NCBI GenBank assembly: GCA_963693285.1
Contig: OY848917.1
Span: forward strand, 5,218,118-5,282,117
From: Xestospongia muta
Taxonomy: Eukaryota; Porifera; Demospongiae; Haplosclerida; Petrosiidae
Direction: 5' to 3'
Length of the DNA: 64,000 bases
Part shown: piece by piece, positions 47,533 to 61,631 of the stretch
Position numbering within the stretch: position 1 is the stretch's first letter
Layout of the letters: each line of letters starts with the position of its first letter
The notes under the pieces: model-generated
Databases searched by the model: none
The model's input: the letters and a program-made list of their open reading frames with translations, nothing else
What the model was told of the DNA's origin: nothing
Position numbers and translations under genes: made by a program

Positions 47533-49214
47533 CTTAAAACAACCTTCAACTCGAACACAAGCTCAACAATTGAATAAGGGGTGTGTCCACTACCGCCTTC
47601 AGTGTGACCAGCTAGTATGAACCATGAGCTTAAAAATGCAATCCAAATTAATACGCAGTAATTGTATACTAGTGTATAGTACAGAACATTATACTATGTT
47701 TTTAGGAATTTATTATTTTGGATAACAGCACACTTGCACTCATTAATTAGTGTAGGAAGAATAGAAGAAATAAAAGAAAAAAAGCCATTTTGCTTGACCC
47801 AGATTTTATTTAACTTATTGCAATGTAAACGTATACTTTATATATGGGCTACAAGTTATGTAATTACAGCACATTTATTTCATTTGGCTAGTTAACGTTT
47901 ACTTTAAGACTGCTTTCTAATACTACTTTAATTAAATAAGACTGCATATTGTTAAATGGATCATATTGTTATATAATTCATATACCAAAGTAAAAGCTAT
48001 TAGGATAACAGATGTTTGCATGTTATTACAATACCATCAATTATGATAGCAAAATTCAATTATAAGTGGTATTAATAAAAGCAGAAATGCAATAGGAAGT
48101 ATACAGTCCATTTAGTTATAATGATTATTATTAATATCCATTAGAGTTATTGATTGCAGTAATCATTTCTGCAATAATCATAAATAATCATAGAATGCTT
48201 GTAAAATAATCACAAATGTACTTTTTAGAATGATCAATGTTCCAGCAAAAAGCATGAATTGTCTGAAAATTAAAGTGTCTAGTATTACTCAAGAGTTGTA
48301 CACGCTATCAATCTTACAGTTAAAATATCATTGAAGGTCTGGTTGTGGACTGTATTAAGGACAGTATTCCTGTGAATATTGATCTTCTCCAAAAATGGCA
48401 GGACTCTTTTGCTGAATAGTTACCACCAATTGCATTTAGAGCTACCAATTATATATACATAGGTTTAATTCATTATATATAATAAAATTAGTTTCAGTCT
48501 TACCACAGTTATGTATATCTGAGCGATGTAGCTACTTACTACAATTTCAAAGTCATAATTGTAATAGTTATTATTATATACATAATAAGTCATAAATATA
48601 TAATTGCAATAGTTATTATTATATATGCACTTAAACTTCAATATACTGATCCGTGGCAATTACTTACCAAGTCTGTGTACTCCATCGTTTCCTCCATACT
48701 GCAGATGGCTCACTGCTTATCACTTGCGTAGTTATCTGCAATTTATAGGTATTAATTTTGAATAATAATTGTTTTTATTTAATAATAGTTATTTAATAAA
48801 TAAATTTAATGGAATATATACTTCCTGTTACTTTTCTCTTCGTTTCCTGTTCTGTTTTTGGCTTTAATAATATCCAATCGTAAGTCATTTTCAAACATTG
48901 GCTAACCTTACAGTCACCACAATTGTTACTTTTATGTTAATATTTTTCCATTATGGCATTCTGAGTGTGAAGCTGTGTTATGTAGGTACTTTAATTGTTC
49001 ATCAAAATGTATATGCATGTTTCACAATATCTAGGACTATTGTTTCTGTTATGTTTCATTATAAGAGTTTTAAAAAAATGCTTGTAGTTGCCACTTTCAC
49101 AAAATGGCTATTATTCTTAGGAGTTAGTCAAACTGCTGACATGTGTCTACATTATATGACATGTAAAGAATATTGGGAGTGGTTGACATGAAGCCATACA
49201 TCTATTACTATGTG
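47533..49214. other. 5' region of PLAC8 (-) and mosaic receptor (+)
   Basis: A divergent interval of AT-rich sequence with 'aataatca'-type short repeats around 48120-48200. Apart from the possible exon at 48668-48735 no gene was found. An open plus-strand frame at 48898-49191 lacks an ATG and recognisable content. Confidence 0.5.
48668..48735 (-). other. Possible 5' exon of the PLAC8 gene
   Basis: On the minus strand a block is bounded by acceptor TTGCAG and donor GTAAGT. One frame reads ITTQVISSEPSAVW then RKRWSTQTW, similar to the N terminus of many PLAC8 proteins; another frame contains ATG (MEETMEYTDL). Neither frame joins cleanly in phase to the exon at 47532, so it may be a non-coding first exon or my next acceptor may be misplaced. 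Confidence 0.35.
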
Positions 49215-49222
49215 TATATAAG
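49215..49222 (+). promoter_or_regulatory. Candidate TATA box of the mosaic receptor gene
   Basis: TATATAAG lies 40 bp before the ATG at 49262; a second TATA-like run is at about 49244-49252. The position fits a TATA promoter with a very short leader, but with this base composition the match could be chance. Confidence 0.35.
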
Positions 49223-49261
49223 GTCAGAAATAGCACTCTAGTCATATATAAGATTTATACA

Positions 49262-52200
49262 ATGCCTGTCTCTCCAGGAAAACTTGTTTTTATACTGTGC
49301 ATTGTCACAGTTGGATTGCTTGGAATTTACAACAATCAAGTGGAAGCTGCAAATGGGTGAGTTAAAAATTCAGAGTTGTGATGCATTTGAAGACTGGGTA
49401 TTTTTGCAGAGTTTGTACTTACTCTAAAGCAAGTATCAGGTATTATATTCACTATTTGAGATATTGGTATAGTGTTAGAAGATATGAATCGTATTCCTGT
49501 GGACTTTATAACTGGTATACATGCTATCGATATTACACAGCGTAAGCAGACTATAACAATATGGAGATCTTATGTATATTTCTTCTAGTTATTACTATTA
49601 TTCCCGTTCGCAACTCAGATATTATTTTGTTTACTCAACTGGATATCGTTGTTGTTCAGGATATGTGATAGCACCTTCAGGTTCATCATGTATAGGTAAG
49701 ATACACTGAGTCCTAATTGTGTAAATGTTGTTTTCTCATGTAGCAAATTGTACAAGTGGCTGCTACAATGGAAATTGCACACAACCTAACACGTGTGTAT
49801 GTGAGGAAGGCTGGACTGGTTCATCCTGTAATATAGGTATGAAGTAATTGCAGTATAGGAAGATAGCACATTGAATATTTGTGATGTCTTTATACTGCTT
49901 ATAATTTATGGTTTATTGGGAAACATGTACATTTTCCTGTTTGCAGACTAAATGTTACATTATACCTTTCTGATAAACACGTCTATCTGGTAGTAATATA
50001 TATATATATTGGATATTTCTGATATTCCCATTTTTTCCATGTACTATAAGGAATTTTAAACTATAGGTGTGCCATTGAATTTTGGTCTCTTTCCTTATTG
50101 TTAAGAATATAACATGTGTATGTACTTAGATGGTAATTTTGACACTCTTACATTAACATCAAGAATGAGGAAAGAAATCAATCCCTCTGTGGGATACATT
50201 TTATTATTGGCTGTTAGTAGTACACAGAAAAGAGGAAAAGTGTATAATACAATTCCAAAGTATTTGATGCTATTTTTAAATATATGAAGTCTCACGGGGT
50301 AATTATATGTACTTCACTGCATATAATTATTATTTGGTTTTACATTTTGGGAATTAAGGTTTACCTCAAACTGCTTCATTGTCAGGACTTAAAATGCAAG
50401 GTTTACATCAACAATAATCATAGTCAGTGATTGGTTTACAAACTAAATGTTAGCAAATTTGGTAACTGGAAAAATGTGCTAAGCCTTCCAACAAATATCA
50501 TTTCTTTATTATGTCAGTCATGCATGGATGTAACTGTAAACCTTTTCTGTTAACTTGATGCTGGTGTGTTAATCAACTCATAACACCAATTAATTAGTTT
50601 CAAAGAATGAGGAAAGGTAACAAACCCTATTAGCAGTAGTATTTTGTACACAAGTATTCTAAAAGGGAATGCACTTATAGTAAAAGATGATTTATGAATT
50701 ACCCTATTAGTACAGGAATTGAGGAAAAAAGAGGGAAACATTATTATTAATTCTAACTACCTTTACCACAAATGAGATTTTAAAAGTAAAAGATTTCTGT
50801 GGCTTATGTTTTAAGACCTTGGAAACAGACTACAAAGCATAAAATTCAAATATAATCATTGGATGCATACCATATAATGAAAAAGACACATGTAAACTAA
50901 AATACATCAAATTATTAGCATGTATCAAGAACACTAACTAGTGTAATATATATACATTGTTTGTGAGATATTTTATTCTATGTTATGTCGCCTCATCCTT
51001 CATTTACTTTCCATTGTGATTCATTTTTTTGTTTTAGATATCAATGAATGTAACAATAACAATGGTGGATGTGATCATACTTGTATCAATAAAAATGGAT
51101 TTCACATCTGTTCTTGTAATGAAAGCTTTGTATTAGCAAATGATGGACGTACTTGTGCAGGTGAATTATGAAAAACATAAGTATTGATTAACCGTGTTAA
51201 TAGTTGTGGTTTATATGAGGTCTATAAGTTTACTATGCTAAAGAGATAATTATACTAGTTAAATGCATTCCAAAATCCTAACAGAAGCCCTAATAGTTAA
51301 TAAATATATTTTTGTGGACTTAGTGACAGCAATAATTATAAATAAGAGATGTACATTTGTTAATACACTTAATTGTTCATAAACAATACCATTGCATGTA
51401 CAAGCAATAACAAAGTGTACTGTAACTTGTACATTAAACCATTTTTAACTTCATGACATAGATGTAAATGAGTGTAATGGAACCAGAAAGATGCTGTGTG
51501 AACATGAGTGCATTAATACACATGGAGGATATCATTGTGACTGTTGGAATGGCTACAGACTCCTGGACAATGGACAGAATTGTTCTGGTAATGATAATAT
51601 TATAGTCAATTTTGCTCGATTACAAAGATAGCATGATTATCTTAATTACAAAACAAAACTCCTAAGATTATACTTAGCATTTAATAGTGTTATGTGTGTT
51701 TTGACATGCAGATATCAATGAATGTGACACACAAAATGGAGGTTGTCGACATATATGTGTGAATACTAAAGGTTCTTATTCTTGTCAATGTCGAAGTGGA
51801 TTTATACTCAAACAAGACAAGCATTCTTGCATAGGTAAGTAATATTTGAAAGTAAATATTTTTACTATAGTAAATTTTGTGTAATCAAAAATTACAGTCA
51901 AATTTTCTATGTGTAGATAATAACGAATGTTCCAATCAAAATGGAGGATGCCAACACAGTTGTGTTAATATACCAGGGTCTTACTATTGTAGGTGTAGAC
52001 CAGGCTACACACTGGGTTCAAATTTTCACTCATGTATAGGTATGACTGTATATTGACATGTTGTATTTATTTGTTCACTTCATTTTCAATCTCTAGCTAA
52101 TCCATGTCCAGTGGCCTCTGCTCCATCACATGGTTATATAACATGTTCTGGTCCACAAGTAACTGATCATAACTGCACGTTTACTTGTGAACGTGGCTAT

Positions 52201-55200
52201 TCTATAAAAGGATCCTCATTTCACATGTGCCTACCAAGTGGGAAATGGTCTGGCATACTTCCATACTGTCAAATTCAGCAATGTCCTCATGTTAATGTCA
52301 CTGATAAAACATTGGTTCTATATCCATGTAATAATACCTACAATGGCAGCTGTAATGTATTGTGTCGTCATGGTTTTCAAGTTAGTGGAAAAGCTGGTAT
52401 TATTAAATGGCGTCAAACTTGTGAGCATATTGAGGATGGATCAGTTGCTTGGAGAAATAGTGAGACATGTACAGGTCAGTATGAAGGAACATATTATTAA
52501 CTATATACTGGCTAATATTTCATGAAGTATGATAGTAAGCAAAATAGAGTATATACCCATTTGCATGGCCAATGACATCAATTAATAATTTTATAATATA
52601 TATGACTTAGAAATATGAATAATCTTTTTAAATAGAGCGCAAGAAATGTGATCCAAATCCTTGCTCTCCTGGAAAATGCTCAGTCAGCATGAAAGGAAAC
52701 ATTATATGCAATTGCAAGGGCAAATATCGACTAGGAAAGAATTGCCAGACTGCCTATCTCATATCAGCACCTTTACCAGTGATAACAGCTGGTAGCAGTC
52801 ATAATATACAAGTGTTAACGAATCCCTTGAAGACAGCAGATCTAATTATCACATCATCAACTATGAATATATCCCGCACTATTACACTTGACCGATATAC
52901 AGTAAGCTTATCTTTTCCAGTGAAATTTTCTACTGTAGGGCTCCATGTAATGAGTTTTTTTGTGCTTTCAAGTGAATCGTATATTAAACCAGATGATACT
53001 ATTTTTGTGGTAGAACCGAGAGGAAGTAAAAGGGAATCGACTAACTACTTTACAAAACACGGATTACAAAATGGTTATCTTGGAGTAGGTTGCTGCCAGA
53101 ATGAGAAATCTATATTGGCAGAGCAATGCATTTCAAATATAACCTTACATTCAACGTGTCAATGGATGACAACTAATGATACTCATACGACAAATGGTGT
53201 TGTCTTCATAAGTGTATCATCAATGTATCTACCATTGTCCATTGTTGGATTACAATTTATTCAAAGGAGAAGCTTTAGTCCATCTATATACATCAGATCA
53301 AGTACTCTGCCAGCTACCTGCAAGACTTGTGAACGAGGTACTCTTCCATGTTTAACATCGCAGTCATCATTTGCTTTCACTCCCAAGATAACAAAAGACA
53401 TTTTAAATTATAACTCCCTTTTAACCACTTTCCTTGATAAAACCAGAAAATTTATACCACCCTGGTTATCGATTACTGTTCGACCTGACAAAACATTGAC
53501 TTATTCCAAGTTAGATTACTCTGCTTTTGTAGGAACAGCGCATGAACTCAACAAAGTTGTTGGTTGTCATCAGCTCAATTTCCCAAACTCTAAAAGTTTA
53601 ATATATGCGATTAGAACAACATTGAGTTTGTTGCTCACTATCAACTCTTCTCATGTCTTTTTATTTCCAACTGATTCTGATCCATTCTGCATAGCAGTTG
53701 ATATGTGTAGTGAAGAATCTACAACTCTTTATGTTACTTTACCAAGTGAACTCCAACCACTAGCTCTAAAAGAAATTACTCCATTGAAAAAAATTTTGGA
53801 CGATAATGGTCAATTCTCCTTTGAGAACATTTCCTTTCAAGAAAATGGTATTAGGGTCAACTTGGATTCATCATTTTTTAATGGCTTTAAGTTTATTAAG
53901 CCAAAATTACCAAGATACGAGTTTAAGTTACATTGTATTTTGTCCAAATCATTCACAAGTAGTCAACTCATTGTTGGAATGGATTTTAATGGCGCTATTT
54001 TGCACAATTCTTCTATATCAATGGGAGAGGTGAGTGACATAGTTAGAAGATATTTATTAAGACTTAATAATTATAGGTGCCAGGTTTGATGCTTGGTTCA
54101 GGAGAGGTGAATATTACAACATCTGTAAGCAATTTTACAATTGCTTTCGATGAAAATATGCCAGCTATTTTCTCCTTCCCAGGTCAGTCAACATTGTATT
54201 GATAACTAAGAAATAGAAAAATAACTCATATTTATTTTAAAAGTTATCAAATTGTTTTTCTAAACAGGGCTGTCTGTAGCTCAGTTGTCGCTTCTCACTC
54301 CTGGAGTATCCTTTAAGACTAACAAGAAAGTTAGTTTTAGACTGATTTCATTCCCAGCAATTTCAATTATCACCAATAATGAAACAAACTGCTATGTTGA
54401 TTCCTTCTTAAGCCTAGATGAAAGCTTGAATGTAAACAATATCACTATGACAAGTAGCTGCTTCGATGTATATGTGGGAAGTAGTTTACAATTAACATCG
54501 GGCTTTAATCATATTATAACTATATTTGGACAAAGCACTTCAGATTCAAAGTCATTTAGTGTCTATTCTTACTTAAGTCAGTCACAAATTCAAATTGGCA
54601 ACTTCATTACTCTTCAGTCTATGACAAAATTACCAACTCTTGAATTAATGGTTTACTCTACAAGTGAAGCAGTAGAGGGTATAATTCGCAATGCTACAAT
54701 CTCTCTCTTTGATTCATCATTCCAAACTAATATGACAATTTTGGGTAACGATTTAACATTTCAAGGCATATCAAAAATTTTTGGTAATTTTGATGTACAA
54801 GTTGTTGGTACGTTTTTACTTAATCAAAATCGTTCTGATGCTACACTGTCTGTACTGGGAGAATTTCTAAATGAATTTAAGGCTTATGTAACAAACATTC
54901 TAAATGATCTTATAGAAGGAGAAGTGAATGATATATTAATTCGTCGAAACATTTCATCAGAAGGTATCGACAATGCAATTAAATGGCGAGATGATCTAGA
55001 TCAGCACCTTAAAACTCATTATAAACAGATGCTAGAGTCACAAGAGCAACTTGTACAGGCAAACCAGACTTATCAATCATCAGAAACTGAACTTAACAAT
55101 ATCATTGAAAGAATCGACAATGTTATTGACAGTATTCAAAATTACTCTGATCTCTTTCAAGAATATAACATTTCCAGTGACCTCTGTATTGGACATGTGT

Positions 55201-58200
55201 GCAACAAGACTTGTTTACCAGGTGTAAATTGCTCCCCGTGTTCAATGTTGAGTCTATTAGATATTAGCTACTTATGTAATATGCCTGGAAACAGCACACA
55301 ATCTAATGTTGAAGAAATTCCTATCATTCAGTGGCAATACAACGAAAGTTGTCGTGACTGCTGGAAAGTGACATGGTATCAGTCATTCTTAATATCTCAA
55401 GAGAAGTGTTGTGTGATGACCAGTACTCCATACACCAAACAGTACACGATAAAGATTCCAAAGGGCATTCCCATTAAAGAAGGTGTTTGCAACATTAGTA
55501 GCTACAATGAATCTACAACAACTGCATGTTGTCACTCTCAAAACTGCATGTACAGTGTTGACAATCTTAAATGTATTTTAGATAGTATTATTTGTCAGCA
55601 AGAGCAATTAGAATTACTCCAACAACTGGACATTGATGTCAATGAATCATTGAGTCTAGTTTATGATGACTACGTTTCAACAAAGGAGAAATTTGAACAA
55701 GCAAAGATAAACTTAGTGAGTATGAACTTAAAGAAGACATCTTTGGAAGAACAATACTTTTTATTGCAAGCAGCTTTGAGATCTGCCAATGATTCGGTGA
55801 ATACAAAAATACAAGGTAATCTATCATTGTATGAAGAAACTCAGTTTTTCCAGGAACTTGTTGATATTAAGATGTCTAGCTCAAACATAATTGAAGTGAC
55901 AAATGTATCATTCAATCTTCAATTTACAACAATGACACCAACAACCTTTCCTGTTCTCGTTGAGTATAAAGTACCTCACTTAGGGCAAAGATTTACACTG
56001 AACACAACATTGAATATTATGAAACACAAGAATTTAATCGGTCGAGAAATGTCCATAGCCATTATGGAGTCTTACTTTGTGAACCAGAACAAAACCAATC
56101 AATCTATCAAAGTCAGTTCAACAGCTGATGAACTCTGCAATGACACCATACACATTCGAGAATACATACAACAACTTCTATATTCAATTAATGCATCATA
56201 TGGAGCGTTAAATGACAGTTTAGCTATTACTGAAAACACAAGTGCATTGGTTAAGTCACTAGTAAGTACTACCATTTCTAGTATTGAAAACTTTCCAGAA
56301 AATAATGATATAAATGAACAGGCTCAAATTTATTACCGACTATTCAATGACAGTGAACGGTTTATTCAAGAGTATGGAACTGTAGTAAAAAAGCTCTCCT
56401 TTCCATTTTGGCAATCAGGAATGGAGTATTTACATGTCAATGCCAGTAGAATTGAACCATTTGGCTGTTCTAGCTTCTCTGAATGTTTGCAAGCTGTAGT
56501 CAAATTAGCTGAAATCATTAGTAAAACTATTGGTATTCCAGACAAATTCATTAATCTTGCAGATGAGCTACCAAAAGTAGGCTATGATAAGAATTTGTCT
56601 TATGGAGAGGCTCAAAGAATTCTATCTGAATTCCAGACTGTTGTTAATTCATTTAGTGCCTGTAATGATCCTCCTATTGCCAGTATTAAGTCACAACAGA
56701 GCTCAGTTGATATTCTTGTGAACAGAACCGTTCATCTTTCATGTGAAGCTAAGTCAGTTCTCCCAGTAAGATTTCATTGGATGAAGGACAATGTTATACT
56801 TCCAAATGTCTACTCAAATTCCCTTGTATTTAAAAATGTCCAACTTTTCGACAGTGGTCAATACAGCTGTATTGCTTCTAATGATGCAGGCTCTACTACC
56901 TCTAAAGCAATAATCATCACTATTCACACTATGCTAGAACTGAGTGTTTCACCACCTTCTGTTATGTACATCTATGAGGACTATGCTAATGGAGTAGATT
57001 TAGTTTGCGATGCTAACTCGTCACCTCAGCCAGGTTGGAAATGGTTTTATAAACAAAACATTGAAGATAAATGGCAAGTAAAAGAAGGCATACAGTCTAA
57101 CGTATACACTTTATTACAACCCAAGCAATCTGATGAAGGTTGGTATCAATGTATGGCATACAATGTACTGGAAAATATAACATCAGATCTGATGTATCTT
57201 CATGTACTATCACCAGTTGTTGTTACAAGAGTAGAGTATACAGGAATACTACATTTCACTCTTACTCCTAAAATAAACATTGACTATTTAGAACTAACAC
57301 GGTCAATTTCAGAAGTTTTGAAATCTCATATAAACACTTCAAATGTAATTAGTTTCGTTGGCAACCAAGTAACTACATTAACGTTTCCAAAACAACTTGT
57401 ATTTTCCTTTAAACTACAAACTCTTCAAGTTCAATATAACTCTCTCCAAAATATATTTACAAAATTACATCCAGTTCTTCTACAGCTTGAGTCAAACAAA
57501 AACAAACTGATTACTTTGCTTCAAAGAGATTCCGTTCTTCAATTTACAATTCAAAGTAGACCCCAAAATGCTACAATAAAATCATTCCAAGTTGGATATC
57601 GCACATTCAACTGTCCTTCTGGTTATGAGCTCCATTCTGATCATATTGTTTGTAGTAAGTAGTGCAAATTGATGTTTCTTTATATTTTATTTTTATTGTG
57701 ATGTATTATGTGATCTCATTTTTTAGTTCCTTGCAGACCAGGTTATTATGATGGCTCATTGGTGACATCTTTCACTGATATTGGCACTGGAGTGTTTATA
57801 GAAGAATTGTTGCCACTGTGTCTAGCTTGTCCTATAGGAACATACCAAGATAAGCAGAGACAGAGTACATGTACAAAATGTCCTGAGACATTTAGTACAT
57901 TAAGAAATGGTGCTACATCTATGTCTTACTGTAAAGGTATCTCTGTTGCTATAATATTATTCTTATGGAAGTCTTATGTTTTGTTTACAGAAAAATGCCA
58001 ACCAAATACATACTCATCAACTGGTTTTGTTCCCTGTGTGTCATGCCCACCTGGCCAATTTCAACCCCACTATGGAAAGTTGAGCTGCATAACTTGTGAT
58101 GTTAAAGGATGCAATATTGATAATGGAGGCCCAAATGAAAGTGAGTCACTGTAGAATATTATATAAATAGATTGCATAATTTAATAACAAAAAATATTGA

Positions 58201-59155
58201 TTGAGCAGTACATTATCAATTTTTTAATGTTTAGGGACTTCTGTCATTGGTAAGAAATCCTCTATTTTCATTAATCCTACGGTCACCAGCGGTGTGAAGG
58301 ACATTTTAAGTGTAACTTTAACTTCCACAAATAACCTGACAAATGTGGTAGGTTTATCTATTTAGTTATCAGGCATATAGTGATACATGTCATCATTGTT
58401 ACTTTAGGGTAACTTTGAAAAGAGTACAGTAAATGCAGCAGCTGTAACATTACCTATTTTATTTGTTTCCATGATAATATTGGGTAAGTATTGTTCTTGT
58501 CCTTTCACATTGCATGTGACCTCCTTTTTTAGTTGCTGTTTTTGCCATTGTGATATATGTGCAATTTTTACGAATCAAAAAAAAGAAATTAGAAACTCCT
58601 CGACCTATCAGAAACAGGATTCCGTCTTGTGACGAACTTTCTCTCAATATGAGTATGAATATGGTCATCAGCAACAAATTTTTTTCAGATACCCTATTAG
58701 AAAAAAAACAGCTATCAGCTAGCTCTACAATCTTTGCTAATGATAGTGTTGTCAACCAAGAACACAAAAAAATAGAAGAAGTGTATGATGAAAAACCCAA
58801 TTTTGAAATGATTTATGATGAATTCCCCGTAAATATTCCTACATCTGACATTGATGATAAACAACCTCAAGAGATTCCCCCAATTAAGGATGATAATGAA
58901 CAGCCTCGACAGATTCCTTCCGACAATGAACCATCTCTAGAGATTTCTCCAATTAAGGACGACAATGAACAACCTCACGATGTTCCTTCAGATAACGCTG
59001 ATAACAAACAGCTTAAAGAGACTCCTCCATTCAATGTTGATAAAGAATTGCTTATTGAAGAACTTCCTCCATTTGATATCGATGATAATTATGACGATGA
59101 GCACATTTATGATACTATTAGCAATCTATCCTTTAAAGATGAAGACTACATATAA
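49262..59155 (+). CDS. Mosaic adhesion receptor: EMI-like, EGF, Sushi, Ig, Cys-rich, TM, tyrosine tail
   Basis: Seventeen exons keep one frame for 2452 residues: 49262-49356, 49410-49541, 49589-49695, 49744-49836, 51038-51160, 51462-51587, 51712-51834, 51917-52039, 52097-52474, 52636-54029, 54077-54182, 54268-57654, 57727-57936, 57991-58140, 58235-58347, 58408-58483, 58533-59155. Signal peptide 1-29. EMI-like Cys/Tyr-rich module 32-111 (ending YRCCSGYV). EGF 112-142. Four calcium-binding EGFs (D-x-N/D-E-C starts) 143-307, each one phase-1 exon. Two Sushi-like modules 308-433. EGF from 434. Unrecognised region with two coiled coils and a Cys-rich insert to about 1730. Two Ig domains about 1734-1915 (LSCEAKS...WMKD; YQCMAY). 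Ephrin-receptor-like Cys-rich repeats 2063-2182. One membrane span about 2230-2258, then RIKKKK. The 190-residue tail has [15 protein letters not shown], proline-rich DNEQP repeats and IYDTISNL near the end, possible SH2-docking tyrosines. An adhesion or signalling role is inferred. Confidence 0.85.
49837..51037 (+). other. Long intron of the mosaic receptor gene
   Basis: 1.2 kb between the first EGF exon and the first calcium-binding EGF exon, the longest intron of this gene. I found no phase-1 EGF-like exon in it. It contains a short (TA)n at about 49997-50008. Confidence 0.6.
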
Positions 59156-59527
59156 TTAATTGATATATTTCCTTATGTCTATTAAAGTTATGTATATTGT
59201 TTATTTTCACTGTTGTAATTGACTGTACTCTCTATATTTTGAGTGTTTCAAATGTAGTTCAAACTTTTTATATATATAACTTTTGTTATTTCATTTTCAA
59301 TTGACAGTAGAGTTGGTTTAAGCCAATGGTTTATATGCTGTTAATACAATGAAGGTCTATAGAGTATTCAGGGTGTTTATTATATCCTTCAATATTAATA
59401 CTCCAGGATTAGAACCTGACTAGTTGTGAACTCCTCCTAATATGGAGTTGCTTACAATGACAGACAAGATCTGCTGTATCTGCAACATCATGGCTATAGC
59501 AATCACTATCTTCCAGTTATTTCAGTT

Positions 59528-59565
<38 letters not shown>

Positions 59566-59722
59566 TGTTAGCACGTCCCTTTATATAGTCGATAACTCTT
59601 TTACAAGCTATAAGTCAACCACTCCCACAGTAACTTCAGGCCCCGATTTCGAGGACGTTAATATTCATCATAAATATAGTGTATAGCACCACTGCAGTAG
59701 TGCTATCAGTATTGTCTTAAAA
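59156..59722. other. Receptor 3' flank and linker-histone promoter
   Basis: 'attaaa' at 59181 may serve as the receptor's polyadenylation signal. (TA)n lies at 59528-59561. Directly upstream of the histone ATG is a near-perfect palindrome, AGCACCACTGCAGTAGTGCT at 59685-59704. Confidence 0.4.
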
Positions 59723-60127
59723 ATGGAGAGTAATAACAATGGCAACGTTGATAATGTTGAAGAAGTTAAGGAAGAAGTCAATAATGTACCATCCAAAGAC
59801 TTAGAGATGGATAGTAACAGTGTTAACAACGCTAAAAATCAAGATCATCCTCCATTCATTGAAATGATAAAGAAAGCCATCCCGAAATCTGGCTCCAAAA
59901 GCCCTGAAGCAATAGCAAAGTACATCAAAGATAACTACAGTGTTGATAAGGAGAAACTCAAGTTCAACTTTAACAAGGCATTAAAGTGTGGAGTAAGTGA
60001 TGGAACTCTTATCTATATCAGGGGAGCTGGTGCCTCAGGTTTGTACAAACTTGGAAAGGTTGAAAAGAGGATTGAAAAACCTGTGAGATACTCTCCAAGA
60101 AAAATAAAGAATATTACCAAACACTAA
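59723..60127 (+). CDS. Linker histone H1/H5-like protein, short tail
   Basis: A single-exon gene of 134 residues. The first 40 residues are acidic and Asn-rich (MESNNNGNVDNVEEVKEEVN). Residues about 42-113 form the winged-helix H15 globular domain that binds nucleosomal DNA at the dyad: HPPFIEMIKKAIPKSGSKSP, AIAKYIKDNYSVDKEKLKFN, FNKALKCGVSDGTLIYIRGA and GASGLYKLGK. The C-terminal tail is only about 20 residues (KRIEKPVRYSPRKIKN), much shorter and less Lys/Ala-rich than in usual H1. I see no canonical histone 3' stem-loop, while AATAAA occurs near 60259, so the message is probably polyadenylated and not tied to replication. The intronless structure and domain are clear; the exact subtype is not. 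Confidence 0.85.
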   Translation: MESNNNGNVDNVEEVKEEVNNVPSKDLEMDSNSVNNAKNQDHPPFIEMIKKAIPKSGSKSPEAIAKYIKDNYSVDKEKLKFNFNKALKCGVSDGTLIYIRGAGASGLYKLGKVEKRIEKPVRYSPRKIKNITKH

Positions 60128-61461
60128 CAAGTACGCTAAGAGGCTTTAAGCTTCAATTATATATTATATGCTTATATATTTGTACTTACGTTTTAGTTAT
60201 TTAATGTATTATTATTTAGTTTTATTACATTATGTGTCATCTGTGTTCATTAGGAAAAAATAAAACTTTAAATTTTTTAAATTAATGAAAAGTATTATAG
60301 GTTATTTTAAAAAATGGATAATATGCAAGTAACCATATAAAGCGAGACTAATTCCAAACACATGTACTGGAAATAAGCATTCTTTAGTGTGGTTTCTGAT
60401 TAAATTTTTGACAAATGTGCGTGTAAAGAAGTGAATGGCTAGATATACATTGTTCTCCTTTCTAATAGGATAGGCCATAATAAATTAGAAATGTAGTACG
60501 ACTTATTTGCAGTGACATTAACAGGAAGTAGAAAGTGCTTTTGAGACACGCCCCTTTATTGATACAAGTAGTCATGACAACACAGTTATGATCTGTTGTA
60601 TGCAATGCTGTTAAGTGCTAAATTGCTTTAATTGTTGATTTGTGATGCGATTTGTGCTGGCTACTTGTTAACTTTAATCCTGCATACAGTATATGATGTT
60701 TAAAGTAAATAGATTTTATTGTATTCATATTCAACCTCTAACAAGTAAAGCTAAACATGATTTCCTTCATTATTCTATTAGTTAATTTAATTAATTGCAT
60801 ATACTAATAACTCTAATTACAAAAGTAATTAATAGAGAAACCATGTATCAGACTAATTGAAAAGGAACTATTGCATAAAAATGTTCACAATTTTCGAAGA
60901 GAATCCATATAATTACTGTATGTAAATATGTCTTTAACTAGACTTTCCTGGTATATCATAATATCATTAGATTATAACTAACAAATGTGCCTAGTTTCAG
61001 TTTTGGTGACTGAATGCTTAAGGTTGATGGGTGCATTAAATAATCACATGAGATCATGATCAAGAAGCAAGGACAAATTAGTTTTAAATTTCAATTATTT
61101 GTTAAAAATATCAACAAATTATAATGATCAAAACCCTTTGGTATAATTTAAAGTTGTCATGGGATAATAAAGAAATAGCTAAGAGAATGAACATCATGCA
61201 GTGCTATCTCATTTAAAATCACATCTAATTGGGTTTGTTTCTCTATAAAATGGAAATGTATAAAGTCTTCAGTAAGTAGAATGAAGGCATCATAATAAGT
61301 AAGTAACAAATATACAGTAGACTTAATTTGGAAGTAAGACTAATTATAATATAGTCAAACGTTTGTCTCAATGCATCACTTATAATAATGGGCGGTGCAT
61401 ATAGTGTAATTTCTATATATATGAGCAGAGACGAGCATAGTTCTTCGTAAGTCGCCCGATC
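60128..61461. other. Intergenic, no gene seen
   Basis: AT-rich sequence between the histone gene and the MIR gene with no recognisable coding or RNA feature. 'ataatgggcggtgcatatag' and 'tatatatgag' near 61386-61424 could be part of the next promoter, 40-75 bp before its ATG. Confidence 0.55.
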
Positions 61462-61585
61462 ATGGAAGAGTCACCTTCTATATACGATGGTGATACGGTG
61501 CACTTTCTTAGGCAGTTTAGCTGTAGTACAGGTAGTGATGGGCAAATTAAGTGTAACTTGGTCTACTCACAACCGACAAGGTATC

Positions 61586-61631
<46 letters not shown>

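Noticed and set aside
48898..49191. 97-codon hydrophobic open frame just upstream of the mosaic receptor
   Set aside because: Starts at a non-ATG codon, overlaps the expected promoter and has no recognised content.
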